Positions 40,002 through 52,900 of a stretch of 64,000 nucleotides of DNA are shown here, one piece after another. This DNA comes from Alitta virens. Lineage: Eukaryota; Annelida; Polychaeta; Phyllodocida; Nereididae. A program made the position numbers and the translations under genes. Each line of letters opens with the position of its first letter. The stretch's first letter is position 1. A model generated the notes under the pieces. It was given only the letters and a program-made list of their open reading frames with translations. It searched no databases and was not told the origin of the DNA. The stretch is taken from the NCBI GenBank assembly GCA_932294295.1, contig OW028575.1:10464558-10528557 (forward strand), given 5' to 3'.

Positions 40002-41396
40002 ATATACCCCGGTGCTTTCCACCAATTATATTAGCTGCTTTGTCTACGAGCTCCTACGTATCAACTTGGATTCAGTGAAATTTTCCGATGAACAGGTGTG
40101 TGTTGAATCATGCTTTACGGACATGTAGAGGTCACAAAACACCTACACCATCTACATGCATATGCTCTGCAAGGATACACATCACCAATTTCTGTCGACA
40201 TGCAAGTTCCTGTGCATTCTAATTAGTAAAGGTGAACAATTTATCGCACGCACTGCTGCTGTGACTTCGTTTTTGACACTTGGAGTAGCTCAACAAGTAA
40301 GCTCTCCGCTGTCATGAGTTACCGTAGCAGTACAGCAAAACTCCTGCATGTATGGACGTTTTATTATTGTTTATATTCTGAAGTGTTTCTGCTCATACAG
40401 AAACAATATCAGTGTCTGTGACTCTATATAGAATCAAATTGAAATCAAGTAAAATGATTTATTCAGAACACCCCGGCGTCTAAATAAGACCAGCTTCTAA
40501 TAGAGAACGTTGTGTAATCAAGCAAATACGGTCGACAATATTGAAGGATGGAATGCGACAAGGACCTGTGCTGTAACCTCACATCTTTGCATTGTGTAAT
40601 TAGATGGAGATTAAGACCCACGCGAGTGATAAGAACCGTCAGCCAAAGCAGGGATATTAAATTCCTGACGTCGGGTAGCCATGACGCTTGTTTCGCCCGT
40701 CATAACGTCATAGGACGCGTCATTTCACGTTGTCACGTTACGTTGTCGACGTTGTCATTTTGCGTGCAGTGTTGTCAACACCCAGCCCTTGGCGACTGAC
40801 TTTTTGCCCTTGACACACACCACATTTTACAAAAATGTCACCAGAGTGTAAATGTTAGCTCCCGTTAATTAATATTGATTGGCGTAATCATAAATCATAA
40901 AGAGTTTATGTGCAATTAACGTTGGCAAACCACTTAATTTCTTCTTTTCTTTTTTCCCCTAACTAAGAATTTCGTAGGAATTCCTATCTGCTGCATTACC
41001 AGCGAAACAAGTATATCTGTATATAATGTATAACCTAATAACAACCATCCTTGGTGCTTGTACAGAGAGCCTAAATCGGGCTTCGAACTCATTACAGCAA
41101 TCAGAACATATCACTATAACCGCTGAGTCAACGAGCTTCAATTTTTTGGCAAATAATTTTTATATAAAAAGTTTAGAACTATGATTTTGCAATATCATTC
41201 TAATATATATTGCAAGAAATCATGAATGGGTTGCAGAAATATTTCGACTGGACAGTCTCCCAAATCCATCTCATCTGTTTAAATATGAATACAGAGTAGA
41301 ACATACTACTGATGGATGAGGCTCCTGTATGGCGGCTTCGGATGTTATATATTAACTCTCATTTTGAGTTATTACATGTGGAGTTTCCGGCCACTT

Positions 41397-41470
41397 AACT
41401 AGCCCAGTGGTTAAGATACATGTGCGCTTATCTGAGAGAGCTGGTTCCCAAGTTCGAAATTCCAGAATGG
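41397..41470 (+). repeat. tRNA-like SINE head
   Basis: A-box-like TAGCCCAGTGGTTAAGATAC, then B-box-like AAGTTCGAAATTCC. No S1 body follows. Confidence 0.5.
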
Positions 41471-41721
41471 TTTAATAATATCTAATATAATGTAGCAATG
41501 GCTTACAAATTTGGGTTACAACTATCCAGTTATCACGCAACATTACAGTCTCAAGTTCTCAACCGACTTCACAATTACATCCTATGCAGGCCAATACAGA
41601 GTCTTTCTCAACTCCCTGGAGAGTATTTGGCTTTGAAGTTTGAACGCGGGGTGTGCCACAGAAGCTTAGAGCTCATGCCAGTGCCATCACTGTGGTTTGC
41701 TTTTGCCAAGTGCTACATCGG

Positions 41722-41808
41722 TGGGTAAGGCAGTTGTTGCAGGGTTCGAACCTGCTACCTCCAGATCAGCAGGATAGCACCTTTACCACTAGATCACGAC
41801 CCACCACT
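41722..41808 (-). repeat. tRNA-like SINE head with paired T arm
   Basis: On the - strand TGATCTAGTGGTAAAGGTGC (A box) is followed by GCAGGTTCGAACCCTGC, a perfect 5-bp T stem with a 7-nt loop. The anticodon region does not fold convincingly, so it is not called a tRNA gene. Confidence 0.55.
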
Positions 41809-42577
41809 AATAACAATTTAAACACTACAAATTCCAGGGCCGTAGCCTAGGAAAAATTCTAAGGGGGGGGGGGCAGCTTGGTCAAAGGTCAAGCTTCTGA
41901 TGTTCTGACGTTTACTTCAGTAACTTTCATGTAAGTTGAAGCATTGTCTAGCTTGACAAATAGCTTGTGGTTTTTAAAATACATTTTACCAGACAGGTTA
42001 GTCAGTTTAATTAGAGTTGAACAAATCAAACAATCAAAAAAATTAGTCAATATGTCTAGTGGAGTATAGTTAGTTAATAGTTATATCTTATCCCTCATAG
42101 TCGGGAGTTAACATTTTTGTTGGTTATATCCCGACTGGGAAAAGTGAAGTAAAAATTTCCTTTAATTTCTACATCTTTCCCTCCCCCGGCACTTGTCATT
42201 ATGTATTCAGTTTCAGCATCCACTTATTTCAGTAAAGACCTGCACGTCTGTCTCCCATTTGACATTTTCTCGTATTACTGAGGCATCTGAATTTGTCATT
42301 AAAATGATTAACCCGTTGCCCTTGTCATATAAGTGGCCTTTCGCGTCATTCTCAAATTAAAACTATTCATTAAGAAAACGGCTTTACGACGATTTAACAT
42401 AATGAAATGAGTGGAACTTCCAATTGTCTTGAAATACATATAGACAGATAATGTCATATTATATTATGATGATTGTGTGAGAATTATATTAATGTACACT
42501 ATAACCCAGGAACAGAAAATGCAAATGTATCTCAAAATGACTCGAACAGCTGTTGCCAAAGTTCACCCAAAATCGAA

Positions 42578-42770
42578 CATTGGAGGTGCCTTGTGCTAGG
42601 TGTCTATGCTGAGACAAGTAAAAGACCCCACCCATGGGATAAATGTGTAACATGGTGTGGACTCCCAGCTTTACCATCTCATCAATACGTCTGCTTCTGG
42701 CAGCTGGTCATATTTATAAGCTGACTAAGCTTCAGACCCAGTGGCATTGAGACATAGACATCAATAGCCA
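42578..42770 (+). repeat. S1 SINE copy, head missing
   Basis: A near-complete body: TTGGAGGTGCCTTGTGCTAG, TCTATGCTGAGACAAGTAAA, AGACCCCACCCATGGGATAA, CTGGCAGCTGGTCATA, GCTGACTAAGCTTCAGACCC and the GCATTGAGACAT terminus. Confidence 0.85.
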
Positions 42771-43870
42771 GCACGCAGACCACGGCAGTCGTAATGATGA
42801 CATGATAAGTAATACCTACAATACAGTGCAGCGCCTCCCTACAACCAGTCGACTACCTCACTATTCGCAATAAACTTTGCACAAACTGTGGTATTAATAA
42901 TTTGTTAATGAAAGTTCACTATATTTATAGCCCTGATAGCGGCCTTTGGCATTTAAGGGGTCTCCCGCAGCAAAGTAAATCACATATATATAGTTCAATT
43001 ACAGTATGTTTTCCTTGTACTATAATTTGTTTCCTTGTATTTATCGTAGTTTAGTGTATACACAATTACATATATGTTGTTTTGTTTGTTTTTGTTGCTG
43101 TAAATTAATTCTGAATTCTATATCAGCCCACATATACAAATGTGCATCACATATAATTGCGATTTTGTAACTGGTAGTATTAGACCCTATTTCATAAACT
43201 GTCAAAGGAGTTTTCACACCCAACCAAGCCTCAATCTTCGTGTTTACAGAGCAGTCTGTCAGAGCTATGTGAACCCTTCCATATATTGAATGCACTTGCA
43301 TGTAATTGCAATCAAAACGGTGTAGATTTCCAGCACTTTCTTGGGACAACAAGGGCACGAAAAGAAAAAAAAGAGCATTGTTGACAAAATCTTACATCTC
43401 AAACAATAAATGTTCCTGTGGAGACGTTCTGTGTATAAATGATTCATTGTTTGTCTCACCTTCCTTTTAGAACAGTTTTTGATCAATGGGAACATCGGTA
43501 TGCAAGAGGTATTCAAGTGATGTGCAATTGATGTGCATGCATGTATTCAACATTGATCAATGGCGTAAAGAGTACAGTTAAACAATACCATTAGGCACCG
43601 CACATCGAAAAGCCTTAATTGTTTATTAAACGTCTGTTTAATGTTTATTCTGCCTCCCGAACTGCCCAACCTCTCCACGGAATTAATACAGCAACCCCCC
43701 CCCCCCCCCCCACACACACACATTCCACGTAAAGAGTTCCACGCCGAGGCAGGTAAATAGTCCCACCCACGCAAACAAGAGTTGCAGGTTGATTAAAGAC
43801 ACTTCCCTTTAAGCTCCTTCAGAATCTAAAAATTTTAAAAGCTTTAGGGCATCTCTTCTAAAATATACTC

Positions 43871-43872
<2 letters not shown>

Positions 43873-43910
<38 letters not shown>

Positions 43911-43986
43911 ATCTACTATTTATTTATCTATCTATCTAACCAGTTAGATAGATAGATAATAGATAGACAGATAGATATATAGATAA
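43873..43986. repeat. Palindromic (TCTA)n - (TAGA)n microsatellite
   Basis: The left half is (ATCT)n and the right half (TAGA)n/(CAGA), joined near 43940 by TAACCAGTTA. It could fold as a long hairpin. Confidence 0.85.
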
Positions 43987-45614
43987 TTGACTATTGAGGT
44001 CAACAATGTCTCATGTGTGCAGTGTAACCAGCTGGTAACTATGGTAACGTACAGCTACGCACATAGACAGCAATTAAATCAGTTCTGAGGAAGTGTCTCC
44101 CTGCTTGGTCATAGCTTGGAGAAATTAGTCTAATTTTTCCAAGGTCATAGCTATATATAACAGTTGGACGTATACCTTTTCCATAACTAGTCATGTCACC
44201 TTCTATACAACAATGTACAAGTCGCAGTAGTTGTCTGAAGTAGATATATCGGTATGATCCTAGATCTGGCCTCAGTGACATACATGTATATCATGTAGAG
44301 ATTAAAATGGATCTAGCTTATAATCCATTGGTCTTGCCAAGACTCACATACGTTTCATAATAGTCTAATATGGTAAAAGAAATCACTTACAATCCACAAC
44401 AGTAGGACGATCCAACTTCATACTCCCATGCAGTTGATTTGTCAACTTCGACAAACTTCCCATATCTTATGCCGAACTTTTTAATTCCGATTACTTCTAC
44501 TAGGTGTCTCTTGCACCAAATCTAGGACAACTGACTAAAGCACCTACTGGTGAGCCATCTGAGCAAAGTTAGGCATTTTAGTATGAACCGAAAATTTTAC
44601 TTTTATTTTAAAAAATAAAATAATAATAATGAAACTTATAATAGTTAATATCTTAAGAACAATCTAGCCTATGTTTATTAGTAATTTGGATATATGTATC
44701 AGTATTAATACTTTAAATTGTGCCAATAAAACAATATCAACTCAGATATCATGTCATAAATCATTGACTAAAAATTAATAGACCTGTACATTTTTTTTAA
44801 TGTTCATTTTATATAATGTGAGCAATTTATTTAGTTCCCAAGTAGAAAGTGAAGTTATTTTGTGTACTTGTAATAAATCTGTTTACATGACATATCAGAT
44901 TTCAAGTTAGTTTATAATGATTTTGATTTAATATACGATGATCTACTCACTAAGACCAAATCTCTGTCTATTTCTGTATACATTGTTTTGCTGTTGAAGT
45001 TCTCAAATGTCTAAATGAAATAGCTCCTGTCTAAATTCAGTACCTTACTCGTAATGGTGACAAATTAATTCAAAGAAGGTTCAATGATTATTCTTTGACC
45101 TATACTTGGGTGCCATATTATATGGAATAACATGAAATAATGTCAAGAGTGCTATGAGCATCAACTATTTCAAAGAAAAAAAAAATCAAACAATGGGTTG
45201 ACTGCACATGTTTATGCAGAGAAGACACACCTACTGTATCAGGTTGTTAATCATGTTCATATTTATGATACCCCTCCAACGTCTCGTTTTTTTAAATGTT
45301 TTATTTATTTATTACAGTCATGTTATAGCTTCAAGCTAATGTATTTTTTACTGTTTGTACCAAATTATGACTTTACATAAATTTTATTATTATTATTGAC
45401 AAAGAAAACTTGATAATATTATCTTGAGGACTATTTTGATCCAGATGCTTTCACGAAATTAACTATTTAATTATTAGTAGTGCAAACACCAATTTTATCT
45501 TATTTTAACCCCTATATATGTACCCCTGTACATTTTTTTTTGTTCTATAATTTTCTTCTTCCAATTATTTCTTATAACTAAATTCAGTCTTTATAGTCAT
45601 AACTTGATTATTTT

Positions 45615-45698
45615 CAGAGGCGGATCCAGAAATATATTCAGGGGAGGGAGGGGGGGGGGTGTTAAACACCCTACCCCACCCCCCTAAATCCGCTACTG
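45615..45698. mobile_element. 84-bp hAT-type mini-MITE
   Basis: Ends CAGAGGCGGATCCAGAAA and, reverse-complemented, CAGTAGCGGATTTAGGGG. The flanks ATTATTTT and ATTTTTAT agree at 6 of 8 positions, compatible with a decayed target duplication. Confidence 0.6.
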
Positions 45699-46182
45699 AT
45701 TTTTATATCGATAAGTTGTCTTGCATACTTTATAAAAAATATATTATTTGAAGTGTTAGAATAACTTAAAATGTTTCAAGTTTACTGTCAACATTATTCA
45801 TACACATAAAAGTCAATGTGTATGAAAGGGGTAAGGGCTGGCCGGATTGACGTTAATTAGGAAAAAAGGTGGGGGTGGGGGGAGGTTTCTGATTCCCTCC
45901 CATATGCCCCTGCAAATGTGGAGGCCCTCTTTTATGTCAATCAACTGTGCTTTAATTGGCACGTTTCTAAATCTAGCGCTGTTAAACACAACAATTAAGT
46001 TATAAATACTAAAAAGCCCGGCCCAAATAGGACCTAGGTTAATTTACAAAAAAAAAAAAAATCATTTTCTACATTATCGAATCAGTGTCACTGGTTCCCG
46101 CGCCTGTGTGAAGCACCAACCAATCATACATTTTCTCCATTCCCGCAGCTCCGCGACTCTCGCTCCACCTTTTAACTAACCT

Positions 46183-46193
46183 TGCGCATGCGT
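46183..46193. promoter_or_regulatory. NRF1-like palindromic motif upstream of BUD31
   Basis: TGCGCATGCGT lies 56 nt before the BUD31 ATG and fits the NRF1 consensus (YGCGCAYGCGCR) at nearly all positions. NRF1 sites are common near start sites of housekeeping genes, which suits BUD31. A pyrimidine-rich CTCTCTCTTTGCG follows and may contain the transcription start. Confidence 0.5.
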
Positions 46194-46248
46194 CTGATAA
46201 ACTCTCTCTTTGCGATTTGTTGTGTTTGTGAAAGTTCCACAAATTACG

Positions 46249-47817
46249 ATGCCCAAGGTAAAACGAAGCAAGAAACCACCTCCAGATGGCTGGGAACTGA
46301 TAGAACCAACTTTGGATGAACTGGATCAAAAGATGAGAGAAGGTATATATCGCCTTTGTGGGTCTTCAGTTAAATGAATGAAATTTGGGAACGATAATAG
46401 GGGGTTTGTAAGCTCTAGGCCGCATTTGCAATGTGCGACACAATACTTTTCTTGAAAAGTTTGCGCGATTTTATGTAAACTTTACAGGCCACCGAATCAT
46501 AAATACGTCTATTATTGAATAATTCTTCGTAGACAGTTCAACAATAGACAACATGTTAATCAGTTATTGTTAAACCTGAAAAGGATACCAACAATTATTG
46601 TTAAACCTGAAAAGGATACCAACATAATTCTACATTGCGCTGAGTAACTGTAGATTATAAGTATATATATATTGTAATTACTGTAATGCATATAGGCCTG
46701 CTCAGGACCCTTGCTGGCTGGCCAAAGTTACCACACACCCTTTCACTTCCTGGAAGTCCTTAAAATTCTGGATGTCCAATGGATCCATCCAGAATTTTAA
46801 GGATACAGAAATGCGCTCGAAATGTTGGCACGTAAAATCGTCAATGTTCAGCCATAATGTTGACCAGAATGTAAACAATAGATGTGCTATTGGGCATCAT
46901 TCACGACATGGACACATGTCTGCTGATTATGGAGATGTGACGTTATTTTCCAGGGGAGCTGCTGTATACTACTTAATGGGTATAGTGGCTCTTGAAAATA
47001 GTTCACTAAAAAAACAATGTTAAAAATCCAACCACTGGGTTGCCAATAAAGGCCATGTGCCCCCCTATATATGAATGATGTCTAGTATATTTGTAATTAT
47101 GTATGCCCATTTGAATCAGTGTGACCCATGCAAAAATTCTTACTGGTGCTGTCATTATTTCTACAGCACTGCAATATTTATTCTTTTCCTTTGTTCCCTT
47201 TTCAATAGGAATTGTGATAGATTGAGCATATATATTGTATGTCTAATTTCAGCTGAAACTGAACCTCATGAAGGAAAAAGAAGAGTTGAGGCGCTGTGGC
47301 CAATCTTCAAAATTCATCATCAGAAGTCGAGATATATCTATGACCTTTTCTACAGAAGAAAAGCTATTAGCAGAGGTTAGTTCTAACAGTGTCAATCAAA
47401 AAACAAATCTGAAGTGTTTGACATTGATATGAAGTGATCATGTTCATCATGAGGAGCATTTAACATTTGTATTTATTTTCAGAACTCTATGAATACTGCC
47501 TCAAAGAAGCTATCGCTGATAAGAACCTGATAGCCAAATGGAAGAAACAGGGTTATGAAAGTCTGTGCTGTCTTCGTTGCATTCAGAGTAGGGATACAAA
47601 TTTTGGTACCAACTGCATTTGTCGAGTACCAAAGGCAAAACTTGAAGAGGTTTGTACTAAGTCAACTTTCTTGTTTTCGTTTGCCACTTTAAGCATTGTA
47701 AGGTATTCTAATGTATTAAAAGCTGCAATTTATGCTTCCAAGTGACAAGAATTTTGTCTTTTTCAGGGGAAAATTGTAGAATGTGTACATTGTGGTTGCC
47801 GTGGATGCTCAGGATAG
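46249..47817 (+). CDS. BUD31: BUD31 (G10) spliceosome protein, complete
   Basis: Four coding exons: 46249-46342, 47253-47375, 47483-47649 and 47767-47817 (stop TAG 47815-47817). All introns are GT-AG and frame is kept; the total of 435 nt gives 144 aa, the same length as human BUD31. The N-terminus ([20 protein letters not shown]) and [16 protein letters not shown] block match this highly conserved family. The C-terminus has the zinc-binding cysteine clusters: CCLRC at residues 101-105, CIC at 117-119, and [11 protein letters not shown] at 134-144. Family knowledge: BUD31 is a nuclear component of the activated spliceosome. The ATG is chosen because it gives the exact conserved N-terminus. 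The first intron (0.9 kb) has a 31-bp tandem duplication. The polyadenylation hexamer is at 47974. Confidence 0.98.
46564..46625. repeat. 31-bp tandem duplication in BUD31 intron 1
   Basis: TTATTGTTAAACCTGAAAAG plus GATACCAACA occurs twice with no mismatch at 46564 and 46595, so it is recent. Confidence 0.9.
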
Positions 47818-47973
47818 CAAATTGGGAGTTGTTGAATTCTTTGTCATTTGTACATAATGGTTTTGAATTATGTTTGTAAATAATGTGATGTGATGAAATG
47901 TACTATGGACGATTTTTATTACTCGTATAATACACAACCACAAATGGACTTTTCATGTACCTGAGTATTTGTC

Positions 47974-47979
47974 AATAAA
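47974..47979 (+). terminator. BUD31 polyadenylation signal AATAAA
   Basis: A canonical hexamer 157 nt after the BUD31 stop, followed by an AT-rich tract. Confidence 0.75.
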
Positions 47980-48639
47980 CTAAAAGTATATATATATAAA
48001 TGTAAAACTTTTTTGGCATTTTGTTATTAATTAAAAACGTGAATGGTCTGGTGCCAACTGTAGTCATAAATTGCCTATAATTAAGTGGCATGGCATAGGC
48101 AATGTGTATCTACAATATAATGTGGGATTGCTGATGAATTATTTTTTCATGCATTTCAAGGCTAACAATACAATGTTCCATGGGTTTTTGTGTGTGTAAA
48201 AATGCTGTGGATGCTATATATGTATGTGGTTTAGGTGTTAGTTCTGTACATTGTGGCTAGCTTGCTGAAACATAGTGAGGGTGTCCGCAAAATCACATCA
48301 GATTTTACCAGCAATATAAATGTGTGACAAATTGTCCGTCTATTTAGGAAGCTCATTGGCCAATGTGTTGGGAGTGGGAGGGGCATTGCAGATTTTAATT
48401 CAATTCAATTTTATTGGTTAACATTTCAATGATTAACAGATTTTGTGACATTTTCTGTAAAATCTACACAAGTAATGGCCCAGTACAATGTCTGAAAATT
48501 TTGCAGGAATTGCGCTTGACCTTCATTTCTTTTTCTTATAATTATTATTAGAAATATGCAGTTTTCTGAAATTGTTTAGTGCATAACTATTCCAATCTTT
48601 TTACTCAGACATAACACGTATGCATCCTCATTTTGGTTC

Positions 48640-48815
48640 ATTGTCCCAATGCTACTGATTTAGTATTGAACCTGAAGCTTACGCAGCTTACTATGTGACC
48701 AGCTGTCAAGAGGCAGATGTAATGAGGAGATTAGGCTTGGAGTCCACAACATTTTACACATTTACGCAATGGAAGGCGTCTTGTACTTGCTTCCGCATGG
48801 ACAGGACACACCGGC
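48640..48815 (-). repeat. S1 SINE copy
   Basis: Reverse complement of the body: CCAATGCTACTGATTTAG, AAGCTTACGCAGCTTA, AAGAGGCAGATGTAATGAGG, GGCTTGGAGTCCACAAC, TTACACATTTACGC. Confidence 0.75.
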
Positions 48816-48957
48816 CTTTCGTAATTTTGTTACAATATTTGAGTTTTGATATCAAGTGTGTTAACCGGGGTGTGATAAAATAATTGTCAGACAAGGTATG
48901 ACCGCGTGGGTTCTGCTTAGACTACTGAAGTTGCTACATGCATTTGTGAATCTCACA

Positions 48958-49160
48958 ATTAATGCTACTGGTCTGAATATTAGTCTGCTAATTATATATG
49001 TCAAACATTTACCCCACTTGACTCCCGCATGGACACTCCTATGTAACGTCTCGTGAGCTTGACATCTATGAGTTGCAGCTCACATGGAGTGCCCGGCCCG
49101 GGGTTGAACCGGGGACCATCAGCAGCATTAGGCCCTTAATACTGGCGTTTAAGTAAAGCA
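48958..49160 (-). repeat. S1 SINE copy with head
   Basis: AATGCTACTGGTCTGAATAT and AACGTCTCGTGAGCTTGACA match the reversed body, and GGGTTGAACCGGGGACC near 49100 is the B-box complement. The middle of the body is deleted. Confidence 0.75.
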
Positions 49161-49934
49161 GGGGAGTCCTCATTATCAATAGCACCCAACAGTGACATTT
49201 CAATGTGAAACAAAACGCCTTATGGTACAGACTAATAGGAAATCCTTTCTTTGCTCTCCACAGAAATTGTTTTTACACTGATGTATCAGGCTGATCTTGG
49301 CAACTAAATGCATTTGCATAGATTCAGAAATAAACGGCAGCATAAATATACATTCCATTCTGCAGTAATGAATACAGAAATTTGCTGGTTTGGCAATTTC
49401 AATGTCGAATTCAAAATTCAGGGTCACCAAATCCTATTAGCTCCCATATATATAACTATATAATAGCTGAATAATGACAAGTGCAACAAATAACATAGGT
49501 TTTTCAGTTTAATGAAATATTCAAATTATTCACTTAAAGGAGATCACACTTACAGAAAACCCTACCAGAAAACAACGCAAACCAGTCATAATACTCTTTA
49601 AAATCACAAGCAAAATCAAGGTCCAATAACTTGGCCCACATAACACATTTACTTAAAAAGGAACAACCTCTATACACACCATAAAAATAACTCTTTAAAT
49701 GTACTCGGATATAACGTACAATGTTACAAGTGCAAGACTACCGAGCATAATTATGACAAGATGATGTAGAAGAACTGCAGTATATTGTTCTTTTATATCA
49801 TATCAAGGAAGCACCGCAAATATTTTTTTCTGGAGTGTACAACGTAATTTCAGTTATACAATGATAGCATTGACAGGTTATATATATTATCACTGATACT
49901 TAATTGGCTCAGTCTCGAAGGCTGACATAACAAT

Positions 49935-52900
49935 TCACTCAACACCTACTTTCCAACCCGGATTTGAAAACTTCATAGCGAAGAACAGATCTGTTGTATT
50001 TGAACGGTCGTCATTTCCAAATGTCACCGGTGCAGCTGATGCAGATGGTTCAGCTTCAATCGCCCAATCAAATGTAGCGATCTTTTCATCAATCTCTATC
50101 GTAACTCTCACTTTTCCTGACTGTAAGACTTCTGTTTCAAATGTGAGGATTGATCCTTTGGACATAGATGGTAATTTTATCGTTTTTTCTTGGCCATCTA
50201 AATAGACATTACCTGCAAGAAAAAGTAAGAAACATCAGTTCAGTTTGATTGTGGTCATGGAAAAAGTGGCGGTCCCTTATACTCAGTATCTATGCTGAGG
50301 CAAGTAAAAGATCCCACCCTTGGGGTAAATGTGTAACATGGGTTGACTCCTCTCCCTCATTTCATCAATCAACCCTCCATAGCAGCAATAACTGCCTTAG
50401 AGGGCTGCACTTTTCATAATATGAGGATACTCTTAAAAACAAATATGATAGCTATGAGAATTAATTATGAGCATATATATGAATGTGTTATAGTATCAGA
50501 AACATTTTTAAAACAAATCTACAGAAGAAAGATAACAAACCTGATGAAGACACAAACAAGGAGTTTGCACGACTCAGCGATTCTGTCTTTTCTGCAGTTG
50601 CGCAAACAGCAATTCCATCTGTAGTCTTGTGTTCGCCTGTTTCAAGCACTTTAAACACTATACTGTGACCACAGGTGTAGCCTCTCCATGCAGAATAGAG
50701 ACACCCACCCCCAGGATTGACACGCTTGGCTGACTTCCCATCATCTGTGATTTTGTAGTCGTTAACTCCTTTAGACCACTCTAGATGAATAATTAATGAC
50801 AAGGTATTAGAGTCAATAGGTGTCATCACTTCATGTCAAATTATCTAAATATTAACCAAAACCCTTCAATCACCCAGACCCCAATTTCCTGGAGGAATAA
50901 GTCAGAAGTAATGCAATTAATACATTTGTATGAGAAACTTCATTAAACGCGGTCATCCCCTCGAGTCTGGCACAATAACTATTGTGGTCATCTGATATTG
51001 GCCAATTAAATTCTCAAATTTGCTCTGGCTAAGGACGAAACTGTTTGAAACAGCCTGCCATGAATGTTATTTTCAAGTTATAAATGTGACATGCAATGTT
51101 CTTATTTTAAAAATGGCCAATAAATTAATCTTGAATGAGACATTTGGCATTGTACAGTTAGTTTCATAAAATATGGTCGACTCTAGACAGCTGCAGCATT
51201 CTATTTCGGGCTGAAATTATAACTGGCTAAAGCCAGCCGACTTTTAGTAGCCATGCAGATATAACCAGGTAGTTTCGTTGTAGCATCGTATAGCAGAAGT
51301 TCACGAGCATTGTCTAGATTCAATTTGACAGGCTGTTTTTAATGAAACTAACTGTATTGCTCGCTTGTGCAATTATTGAATACGTAAATATGGTAGAACT
51401 TCAACTTCCACAAATCACCAAGACAAAAGTTCATACCATAAGGTCGCAACATAGTGGAAGCAGACAGTGGAACACTCCAAGGACCCCACGTCTCCGTCCC
51501 TTCGGCAAGACCGCAAACTCTAAAGGTGTAAGTCGTATTAGCTTTCAGATGTCGTAGGGTGTACCACGTCATTGGGCCTTGATAAGCATCAACAAAAGGA
51601 CCTTCCTCTCCACTCCTAGCAGTACCACAACAATACTGAAGTTTAAACTCACTCAGATCCATTGCATTCTCCTCTTCCAGCTGCAATAAAAGCAAATTAA
51701 TTAGATTCCAAAGTACTTTAGCAGCTGGATGGCCTATTTGGGGTTTAGTGCAGTATAGCGGACTAAATCTATGCCCATATTTAGCGTCAATTAAAAATTA
51801 AGTTTTATCAAATATTTCACAAGATTGAAGTTCTAGCACAATTAAAATAACATTTTGTGTAAAGTAGCGGGGGTTTGGGGGAGGTAGCCCCCTAGAAAAA
51901 ATCAACTCTGTCTTTACCGTGAATATGAAAACCGCCATCATAACTAAATTAGTTTGTGACGTCATAAAGAGATTTCAAGCACTTTTACGTCATAGGTTTT
52001 GGCAAAGAGGCTCGTTAAATATGGTCATAAATCTGGGTCCGCTATACTGCATTTTTTCCCATAGTGGTTAAGGCATCTGCCAATTCCACATTGGTCAGCT
52101 CTGTTTAAGGTCTTGGGTTCGATTCCAGGCCCACTCTTCATGAGCTACATCTCAGCTGGATGTCGATCACATGAGAGACTAAATTGGAGGTATTGTACTC
52201 AATGTCTCTGCCGAGGCAAGTGAAAGACCCACCCATGGGGTAAATGTGTAATATGGTGGAGACTCTAAGCCTTATTATCTCATCATTACATCAAACTGGT
52301 AGCTGCTCATATACGTTGATTAAATTTCAGACCAGTAGCATTGAGACATTGAGATACTCCCTTTCATTGATTTTTTTTTTGTTCATGAATTTCATGATAA
52401 TTATATATGCGCATATTTAGCGACTCTGCTGTTGAACTTATTTACAAGGGTACTTACCTCTGACCATCGGATGAAAAGTGCACCTGGTCTTTCACTGATT
52501 TCACTGATTTGTACAGGTGCTTTAGATATCACTCGGCCATAATCTTGCAACAAAGCAACAAGTTGATCTCCTCCTGTACTAGGCATATCGACATGCAGGC
52601 AGACAACTTCTGACAACATTGGGACTTCTGGAAGACTGTAATCAAGATACAAACACGTGTTACAAATTGATTAAATTAAATTAAATGCAGCAACATTAAA
52701 TTATAATACATGAAAATTCACACATATTCATACCTGTTCAGATTCAAATTATTAACTTCTGTTCTGAAGTTTTCCATTGCTTTTGAGTTAGCTTCATGAT
52801 CAGAGGCGAGCAAGATTTTTCCTAGAAAACAATTTTGCCAAATTATCATTTTTTCCTGTTCAACAGCACAAAAATCACGATGTTAATTTCAGCAACTTGT

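Larger units (their letters stand above)
31873..46182. other. 14-kb repeat-rich region without recognised gene
   Basis: Between the FOXRED2-B start exon and BUD31. It should contain the noncoding 5' exon(s) and promoter of FOXRED2-B, which I could not locate. It holds S1 SINEs, a truncated LINE, hAT-type MITEs, a family D MITE, microsatellites and several short reading frames with no recognisable domain. Confidence 0.7.
47818..49934. other. Convergent intergenic region BUD31 / CRLF3
   Basis: About 2.1 kb between two stop codons facing each other. It holds the BUD31 3' UTR (polyadenylation signal 47974) and two adjacent S1 SINEs on the - strand. The CRLF3 polyadenylation signal was not identified. 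No further gene is seen. Confidence 0.7.

Noticed and set aside
47075..47745. Two + strand frames of 101 and 92 codons around BUD31
   Set aside because: They are BUD31 exons 2 and 3 read through into flanking introns; the spliced model gives exactly 144 aa.
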